A stretch of 11,007 nucleotides of DNA from Saccoglossus kowalevskii (lineage: Eukaryota > Hemichordata > Enteropneusta > Harrimaniidae): the NCBI RefSeq assembly GCF_000003605.2, contig NW_003149267.1, positions 645,597-656,603 on the forward strand. Reading direction: 5' to 3'. Shown here one piece after another: positions 6,601 through 11,007 of this stretch. Position numbers and translations under genes: made by a program. A model generated the notes under the pieces. It searched no databases. It worked only from the letters and a program-made list of their open reading frames with translations, and was not told the DNA's origin. Each line of letters opens with the position of its first letter. The first letter of the stretch is position 1.

Positions 6601-8390
6601 AATGAAGTCAATTTGTGTAGTTTTCTTGATTTATTCTGCAGATATCAGTAAAATATAGGTAAGGTTTTGGCCAAATTTGAAAGAGCAACTAATATTCTTC
6701 AACCTTTTTTTTTTTATTTTTTTTTATAGATTTTATTTTTCATTCTGTTCGTCGGTTTTTTCCAGTTTAAAAAATATGAGCTCACTGGAGCCTTCATCCC
6801 TTGTCTATTTCTTACACTAGATACCAGCCGATACCATCCCTCATAGAGACTGCATACAGTGGATCATAGATCTTGGGTTCCCTGTGATTATTATGTAATT
6901 TTTTCAAATATTTTTGTTTATTCCAGACTCAATGAACATAATTTCTGATTTGTTATATCGGTAAGTCAAAGGTGTAAAAAAAACAAAGAAAAATTTGTGT
7001 GAAACACAGCAAAAATTGACACCAAAAATAATGTTTTTTGTTTAATAATTCATTTTGTTTAGAACTGAACAAGTTCTCTCCATGCACGAAATGTATAGTT
7101 TTGATTAAATGAAGATGATCTGTTTTGCAAGCTTATACTCAAACTATAATTTGTCTAATATTTATCAATACTATGCTACGACTCCGTTTTTTATGACCAG
7201 GTGACATTTTCACAAATCACAAACCAAGAATTATTGTGAGAAAATAGTCATCACATAAAGATACATAATCACCAGGGTGTCCTCTAGCAAGAACTCAAAA
7301 TTAAGTTGAGTCTGCTTGTTGACTGTTGACCAACAGGTTGGTCTTGTATGTGACCGTATGGGTGACTTGAGGCACAAACAAAAATGTCTTGGCCCGTGAT
7401 TCCCTTCATTTTTATACTTATTGTGATTACAAAATGTGAATTTTATTTTACCAAATTACAAATTCCATAATTTTAGTAAGATTTTTTTCAAGATCAGTAC
7501 TAGTATATCAATGTACGATTTTCTGTTGTGTCAATGATGTGACAGTGAGTTAGCACAACTCGTTGTGTCACAGCAAAACTGAAAAATGATGCCGTTTTTT
7601 TTTTGTATTAAGATTATATAATATCACAATAATGAGATATAAGTTTGATTTAGAGCAGCAAAACATCCTCAGAAACAAAAAAACATCTGCATTCTACCAT
7701 GTGTAAAAAAAATTCTGTATGCAAAATGGCCAAAAACATGCATGTTTCAAACTAACACGCGTGATGACGGAAAGCAAAAACAAACTCTATTTTCCCATCA
7801 TACTGCCACTAGGAGAGATTTTAAGGGGAAAACAATTGCCATGGGTTAAGAGAGCGAGAGAAATGACATAACATTAACAATATAACGTGATAGAATTGTA
7901 GTCTAAAAATTAAAATTTTTTTATTAGGTATATGTGGCTAAAACATTTTTCACATAATAAACATTGTCCCCCCCCCATTTCACAATAGGTGCGCCCTGGG
8001 TGACACACTATATCTTCGCATGACATCATTGTCGGTAACTGCACCTTCGTCGGATGCGACATTACAGAAATGTTTGCCATAAACAGCAAATCCATAGACG
8101 TTCACCAGAATATGGTAGATAGTTCTGTTGGACATCAGATTACTCGGAAGATTAGACGACGCCGGAAGAGAGGATCGAGCCGGGGCGGGGATGGAGCGAT
8201 CAAAATTAAGACAATATTAAGATATTAGTATTATTAAAATCGATTCGAATATTGAATTCGTCATATAATTCACACTATACGTATATTGAGACTCAAAGAA
8301 AAATACTAATATAAACATCATCACGCAATGACATACATTATACAGAAGTGTACTTACCAGAGATGTAGGAGTCGCCGCCAGGGCCGCCAT
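520..8390 (-). CDS. Eps15: Eps15/EPS15L1-like endocytic adaptor, 5' part of gene (six exons, join on minus strand, 3' end outside window)
   Basis: Joining 8390-8358, 6380-6336, 5308-5171, 3404-3309, 1024-980 and 645-520 gives 161 continuous codons with no stop; every junction is GT-AG and phase 0. The protein starts [12 protein letters not shown] first EH domain covers about residues 14-103 ([17 protein letters not shown], then [17 protein letters not shown], then [15 protein letters not shown]). A linker with SVPPPN follows, then the start of a second EH domain from about residue 121 ([19 protein letters not shown]). This order is that of the Eps15 family. Known of the family: Eps15 acts at clathrin-coated pits, its EH domains bind NPF motifs in epsin-type partners, and its later coiled coil, DPF repeats and ubiquitin-interacting motifs engage AP-2 and ubiquitinated cargo. 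Those later parts lie beyond position 1. The Gly at residue 73, where EPS15 has Glu, resembles vertebrate EPS15L1; invertebrates usually carry one co-orthologue. Intersectin is the main alternative, but the MAA start and the linker favour Eps15. Confidence 0.93.
646..979 (-). other. Eps15 intron 5
   Basis: GT-AG intron of 334 nt with donor GTAAGT and acceptor TTTTTCATCACAG. It is AT-rich with A runs on the plus strand; I see no other feature in it. Confidence 0.85.
980..1024 (-). CDS. Eps15: Eps15 coding exon 5 (residues 105-119, EH1-EH2 linker)
   Basis: This 45-nt exon encodes [15 protein letters not shown]. The HWSV segment lines up with the HWAV/PWAV segment just before the second EH domain of vertebrate EPS15L1/EPS15. 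The acceptor is a strong T-rich tract ending CAG, the donor is GTAAGT at 979-974, and both ends are phase 0. The linker is variable in the family, so this exon rests mainly on its splice sites, phase and the W-S-V match. It could be skipped without a frameshift. Confidence 0.85.
1230..2268. repeat. Minisatellite B, about 50 copies of a 20-bp unit, in Eps15 intron 4
   Basis: The plus-strand unit is AGGCTAATTCCAGTATAGGT, with GTGTAGGT, TGGTATAGGT and CGGTATAGGT subtypes. Copies are degenerate and irregular in spacing up to about 1340 (including GATA-rich stretches) and nearly perfect after that, ending at AGGTAGGCCC. A 17-nt short unit (AGGCTTACAG form) occurs twice and marks a higher-order duplication. 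The array fills almost half of intron 4 and has no coding potential. Confidence 0.97.
1641..2192. repeat. 277-bp higher-order duplication inside minisatellite B
   Basis: The blocks 1641-1915 and 1918-2192 carry the same order of unit subtypes, including the 17-nt short unit, at an offset of 277 nt (13 full units plus the short one). I saw one difference between them, C at 1727 against T at 2004. This indicates a recent block duplication, for example by unequal exchange. Confidence 0.85.
2734..2946. mobile_element. MITE-like palindromic element in intron 4
   Basis: The ends are inverted copies: GTACTGTAAAATG at 2734-2746 and CATTTTACAGTAC at 2934-2946. The similarity extends inward through TTCACTGGGTT and AATTT-GCT-ATTT blocks, so almost the outer 40-50 bp on each side are complementary. 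The interior repeats the TTCACTGGGTTTTAAATT theme in direct orientation near 2754, 2795 and 2859. No transposase is present, as expected of a non-autonomous element. Short palindromic elements with a TACTGTAAA-type terminus are, from memory, common in marine invertebrate genomes; the exact family is not assigned. Confidence 0.75.
3309..3404 (-). CDS. Eps15: Eps15 coding exon 4 (residues 73-104, end of EH1 and start of linker)
   Basis: This 96-nt exon encodes [15 protein letters not shown] followed by [17 protein letters not shown]. The first part is the last helix of EH domain 1; the second matches the conserved extension after EH1, where vertebrate proteins have an LSNLNLSMPPP-like segment. 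The acceptor is TTGTATCTTCCAG and the donor is GTAAGT at 3308-3303. Both ends are phase 0. Confidence 0.95.
3693..4065. mobile_element. CpG-rich element with imperfect terminal inverted repeats in intron 3
   Basis: The left arm (3693-3737) and the reverse complement of the right arm (4016-4065) share ATTTTCTGTTC, CTGCGAGATCT and GCGTG in the same order, separated by short mismatched or inserted stretches. The interior of about 280 bp has no recognisable protein and is unusually rich in CpG compared with the rest of the intron. It also contains a near-perfect palindrome at 3965-3992. A MITE-like or foldback element is the best guess. The open frames that cross it on both strands match nothing I recognise. 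Confidence 0.55.
4355..4381. repeat. GT microsatellite joined to a run of 15 G
   Basis: An alternating GT stretch runs directly into G15 at 4367-4381, in intron 3. On the gene strand it is C15 followed by AC repeats. It is expected to be length-variable and error-prone in sequencing. Confidence 0.9.
5171..5308 (-). CDS. Eps15: Eps15 coding exon 3 (residues 27-72, core of EH domain 1)
   Basis: This 138-nt exon begins [20 protein letters not shown] and ends GKGFLDKQ. It carries the most diagnostic part of the gene. Trp58 of the IW-E-L-S-D motif is the conserved tryptophan of the NPF-binding pocket in EH domains. The second EF-hand-like loop, residues 62-73, reads [12 protein letters not shown]: position 3 is Ala and position 12 is Gly, so several usual calcium ligands are missing, as in the EPS15L1 first EH domain. 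The acceptor is a CTCTCACAG tract and the donor is GTATGT. Confidence 0.95.
5309..6335 (-). other. Eps15 intron 2
   Basis: GT-AG intron of 1027 nt, AT-rich. Apart from the weak inverted repeat at 5592-5747 and GGGGGTAT repeated at 5927-5946, I see nothing in it. Confidence 0.85.
5592..5747. repeat. Weak inverted-repeat element in intron 2
   Basis: AAGGAGGTAATC at 5592-5603 and GATGACCTCCTT at 5736-5747 are inverted copies with one mismatch. Within the same segment AGGTAATCT (5596-5604) pairs exactly with AGATTACCT (5708-5716). The arms are short, so this may be a decayed small element or chance. Confidence 0.3.
6336..6380 (-). CDS. Eps15: Eps15 coding exon 2 (residues 12-26)
   Basis: This 45-nt exon encodes [15 protein letters not shown]. 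It corresponds to the first helix of EH1, where vertebrate EPS15L1 has a GNxxYExYYKQ pattern. The acceptor is a T-rich tract ending CAG just above 6380, and the donor is GTAAGT at 6335-6330. Both ends are phase 0. It is too short to be found as an open reading frame and was recognised by homology and splice sites. Confidence 0.9.
6381..8357 (-). other. Eps15 intron 1
   Basis: GT-AG intron of 1977 nt. It holds T-rich tracts (6705-6725), a solo sequence resembling minisatellite A (7538-7556) inside a small inverted repeat, a C9 run (7968-7976) and the GC-rich promoter-proximal block. The frame open at 7910-8095 on the minus strand is not recognisable and lacks a good donor. Confidence 0.85.
8100..8200. 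promoter_or_regulatory. GC/CpG-rich block in promoter-proximal intron 1
   Basis: This block stands out from AT-rich surroundings. It contains CCGGAAG (8162-8168), an ETS-type core, and GGGGCGGGG (8182-8190), a GC box of the Sp1/KLF type, plus several CpGs. It lies about 200 bp inside intron 1 from the start codon, so an intronic enhancer or alternative start is plausible. No convincing exon with a donor was found in it. Confidence 0.35.
8358..8390 (-). CDS. Eps15: Eps15 coding exon 1 (residues 1-11)
   Basis: This exon encodes [11 protein letters not shown] and ends CTG before a GTAAGT donor at 8357-8352. The ATG at 8390-8388 has A at -3 and G at +4, a strong initiation context, and sits inside a perfect TISU motif. 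Vertebrate EPS15 and EPS15L1 also begin with a short Met-Ala-Ala-type leader before the first EH domain, which supports this start. The exon has little intrinsic coding signal; the call rests on the start context, the donor and the phase match to exon 2. The transcription start is not visible; the 5' UTR is probably very short. Confidence 0.85.
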
Positions 8391-8394
8391 CTTG
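8383..8394 (-). promoter_or_regulatory. TISU / YY1-type element over the Eps15 start codon
   Basis: The minus strand reads CAAGATGGCGGC, an exact match to the TISU consensus SAASATGGCGGC. In known animal genes this element is both a YY1-type transcription element and a signal for efficient, scanning-free initiation on mRNAs with very short leaders. From this I infer that transcription begins within roughly 5-30 nt upstream of the ATG. Confidence 0.75.
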
Positions 8395-8403
8395 TTTTTT
8401 TAA

Positions 8404-8424
8404 TATTTATACCCACAATGCATC
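8404..8424. promoter_or_regulatory. Candidate core promoter: ZNF143/Staf-like site and TATA-like octamer
   Basis: The plus strand at 8411-8424 reads ACCCACAATGCATC, which contains the CCCAnnATGC core of Staf/ZNF143 sites often found next to animal start sites. Overlapping it, the minus strand reads TATAAATA at 8411-8404. That octamer is only 14-21 nt above the ATG, so if it acted as a classical TATA box transcription would begin inside the coding exon; it is more likely incidental AT-rich DNA. The position is otherwise right for a short-leader promoter. Confidence 0.4.
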
Positions 8425-10249
8425 TGGACTTCGATTAGTATACTTAGTAGTCAGTCCCTCTGTGGTACAGTTCACAAGTACGATGGGTCACGACCTATAT
8501 CATTTTGTCTTGGGGGAGGTAGACCATCGTATGCCCCTCAACAGTCAAACTTAATTGAACAGATCACAGCTCATGGCAATTTAAATCATGCATGTTTATG
8601 GCGAAAATAACCAGCCAAGCATTAATAATTTATGTATTTGTTTGACGGACTTATAGTTTTACCGGTAGCCACTTATGATACTTGTGTGATCTACGGCTTT
8701 TTTTACAGTCTTAGAGCAAATATGTGTGAACGGAATAAACGTTTTTTTTTTTTTTTTGACAATTGATTTTTTTTTTAGTACATAACTGAATGTTTGCATC
8801 TTACAAATACCCTGGCACAACTGCGCTACAAAGTTCAGGAACAAAAAAATGAACTAATATTGAGACCAGTTTTTGCATTATTAACGCAAAACCTTTCAAA
8901 CAACTAAAAAACGCATTTATTCATGCATGGCGATACATCCGGCCACTGATAAGGATCACCATGGTTAAATGTATTATAAATATTTCATAAATTTCCATAA
9001 AAAGCCGCTCGAGCCTTCATTAATAATAATCAGCTGTTAAATTAAATATAACATTGTAAGGCACTCGCTAATGATGTGCATAATGTAAAGTTGACCAAGG
9101 TTTAACACACTGCTCTCTTTCTCTCTCATAGGATTGTGAGAGTTGGTCACAAAATCTGTCAAGCAAGTCGGATGTTGTTATGTTGTCGCTCAACTATTGA
9201 TGGTGACGGATAAGTCTAAATGTTGGTAATTTAACCCACCCATGGATATGGTCGAAAACATTGGAAAATAATTCAAATCGACTACCACGACGTCGACAGT
9301 GAAATTAAATTCCGAATTGTATTTACTTGTCAGTTTATCTCACGTTTATAGTTTTCTAGACGAGCGACACAAGTACACTCGCTCTCAGTTGGGAGATCTG
9401 CTAAATTTCCAAATTTATTTAATACACTCTTTCCAACTCACATGTTTTGGTACTTTGTTCATAGAAAGACTAATTCTAAATTTAACTGAGACAGAACCCG
9501 GAAGAAACGGGGTTCAGATGAAGAAATATTGAAACTTTTTAAAAACCGGCGCCACGATATTTATATACGTCAATACAAATCCAGTGTAATGTCTATTCGT
9601 TCTATTGTAAAGTAGTCTTTGTCCAGAGTATGTCTTTATCCCTAATCTCCAAGGCTAACTTGAGAAATATACAATACGTGTGCATTATGTGGGTTCAGGA
9701 TTACTGCTCATTAAATGGGTTTAGTCAGTTTAGGGTTTCTGCGATCGTATGGGTTTAGGGTATATTGAGCATGTTTTGAATTAATTATGTTATGTCCAAT
9801 ATATTATTTTTTGAAAGCGCGTTATTTACCATATTATGTGTTCTTAAACCCAACGTGTTATTGTCATTCTACGTTAATTTTATTTATTTATTTTACAATG
9901 TACTTATTTAACATCCAATGAAATGGATGATAATGGATACAATGCAAAAACAAAAACAACAAATACAAAAACACGAAAAGTGACATGACAAAGCAAATAC
10001 ACATACACAGAGAAAAACAAATACAATCAACTTATCCGGATTTATATATCGTGTACCAGGCATTTCAATTAATCTCATTAACGAACTAGATAACACTTGC
10101 AACTCGGAATAGATGTCAACCTGCGCTAGATTTCTTCAATATGCATATCAACACTCATAACCACAGTTTTGGCCTTATACACATATATACTTTTACCTTG
10201 ACCTTAAAGTATTGGGATCACAAAAGGAACATATGCACCAAGCTTGAAA
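8425..10249. other. Upstream DNA without a recognisable gene
   Basis: AT-rich DNA between the Eps15 start and minisatellite C. It contains poly-T tracts, three short GGGTTTAG-like strings (9717-9760) and an A/C-rich low-complexity stretch (9940-10030). I found no exon, tRNA or other RNA gene that I can support here. Confidence 0.6.
8742..8774. repeat. Poly-T tracts
   Basis: A T16 run at 8742-8757 and a shorter T run ending at 8774 lie upstream of the gene. I see no element upstream of them that would make this the tail of a retrotransposon. Similar T-rich DNA occurs at 6705-6725. Confidence 0.8.
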
Positions 10250-11007
10250 GGCAATAGTGACCTTTCCTGGTAGTTATATGTGAACATGGAAAGGTGATGA
10301 TGACGACTAGATTGTAACAAGACAAGAAAAGTTGTCACTAGAATACATGGGAAGGGGTTGATGACGACCAAATTGTAACAAGACAAGAATAGTAGTCACT
10401 AGAATACATGGGAAGGGGTTGATGACGACCAGATTGTAACAAGACAAGAATAGTAGTCACTAGAATACATGGGAAGGGGTTGATGACGACTAGATTGTAA
10501 CAAGACAAGAGAAGTTGTCACTAGAATAAATGGGAAGGTGTTGATGACGACTAGAATGTAACAAGATAGGAATAGTTGTCACTAGAATACATGGGAAGGG
10601 GTTGATGACGACTAGATTGTAACAAGACAAGACGAGTTGTCACTAGAATACATGGGAAGGTGTTGATGACGACTAGATTGTAACAAGACAAGAGTAGTCA
10701 CTAGAATACATGGGAAGGGGTTGGTGACGACCAGATTGTAACAGGACAAGAATAGTTGTCACTAGAATACATGGGAAGGGGTTGATGACGACCAGATTGT
10801 AACAAGGCAATAAGAGTAGTCACTAGAATACATGGGAAGGGGTTGATGACGACCAGATTGTAACAGGACAAGAATAGTTGTCACTAGAATACATGGGAAG
10901 GGGTTGATGACGACCAGATTGTAACAAGGCAATAAGAGTAGTCACTAGAATACATGGGAAGGGGTTGATGACGACCAGATTGTAACAGGACAAGAATAGT
11001 TGTCACT
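10250..11007. repeat. Minisatellite C, 61-bp unit, 12 visible copies, upstream of Eps15
   Basis: Copies begin (at GATGACGAC or its variant) at 10298, 10360, 10421, 10482, 10543, 10604, 10665, 10723, 10784, 10845, 10906 and 10967, so the period is 61 with one 58-nt copy. A decayed partial copy precedes from about 10250, and the array continues beyond the window. The unit includes ATTGTAACAAGACAAG, GTCACTAGAATACATGGG and AAGGGGTTGATGACGACC. A period not divisible by three argues against coding. Confidence 0.97.

Noticed and set aside
8112-8225. Short arginine-rich open frame on the plus strand starting at ATG 8112
   Set aside because: Fewer than 40 codons, no domain, and it lies in the GC-rich regulatory-looking block of intron 1.
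8404-8411. Functional TATA box for Eps15
   Set aside because: The octamer is only 14-21 nt from the start codon, so the expected start site would fall inside the coding sequence.
9110-9205. A strong acceptor-like sequence on the plus strand (CTCTCTTTCTCTCTCATAG ending near 9131), followed by 22 to 26 open codons
   Set aside because: Neither open frame resembles a known protein, there is no partner exon or donor in the window, and no clear polyadenylation signal follows closely.
9299-9532. A 77-codon open frame on the plus strand upstream of Eps15
   Set aside because: It opens at GTG rather than ATG, shows no domain, and has no promoter or splice context.
9717-9760. Telomere-like strings (GGGTTTAG, GTTTAGGGTTT, GGGTTTAGGG)
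   Set aside because: Three scattered strings with no tandem run, and of TTTAGGG type rather than the animal TTAGGG; probably chance in T/G-biased DNA.
10204-10386. A 60-codon open frame on the minus strand
   Set aside because: It is largely a translation of minisatellite C, whose 61-bp period cannot keep one frame.

Overview
The window is from an animal nuclear genome. It has no prokaryotic-style coding: the only gene I can support is built from six short exons on the minus strand, each bounded by GT-AG introns of about 0.3 to 2.3 kb, in a visibly AT-rich, repeat-rich background. The exons match the start of the endocytic adaptor Eps15/EPS15L1 (first EH domain, linker, first part of the second EH domain). 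The protein sequence, the intron sizes, the palindromic MITE-like elements and the minisatellites suggest a marine invertebrate, perhaps a mollusc or another lophotrochozoan. That placement is an inference with low to moderate confidence.

Layout from right to left, in the direction of transcription. 10250-11007 is a 61-bp tandem array running off the window, lying upstream of the gene. 8425-10249 is upstream DNA with no recognisable gene. 8383-8424 is the likely promoter and start: a ZNF143/Staf-like site, a TATA-like octamer and a perfect TISU/YY1 motif over the start codon. Exon 1 is 8358-8390, exon 2 is 6336-6380, exon 3 is 5171-5308, exon 4 is 3309-3404, exon 5 is 980-1024 and exon 6 is 520-645. 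All six exons end in phase 0 and give 161 continuous codons; the gene continues past position 1.

The introns hold most of the unusual structure. Intron 1 has a GC-rich block near the promoter. Intron 3 has a CpG-rich inverted-repeat element (3693-4065) and a G15 tract. Intron 4 has a MITE-like palindromic element (2734-2946) and a 1-kb array of 20-bp repeats (1230-2268). Intron 6 is, as far as visible, entirely a second 20-bp array (1-519), and the first unit of that array contains the 5' splice site of exon 6.

The strongest leads are the splice-site-anchored minisatellite, the CTAA(C/T)TCCA core it shares with the other 20-bp array, the TISU start, and the two inverted-repeat elements. I found no RNA gene, CRISPR array, viral gene or second protein-coding gene that I can defend.
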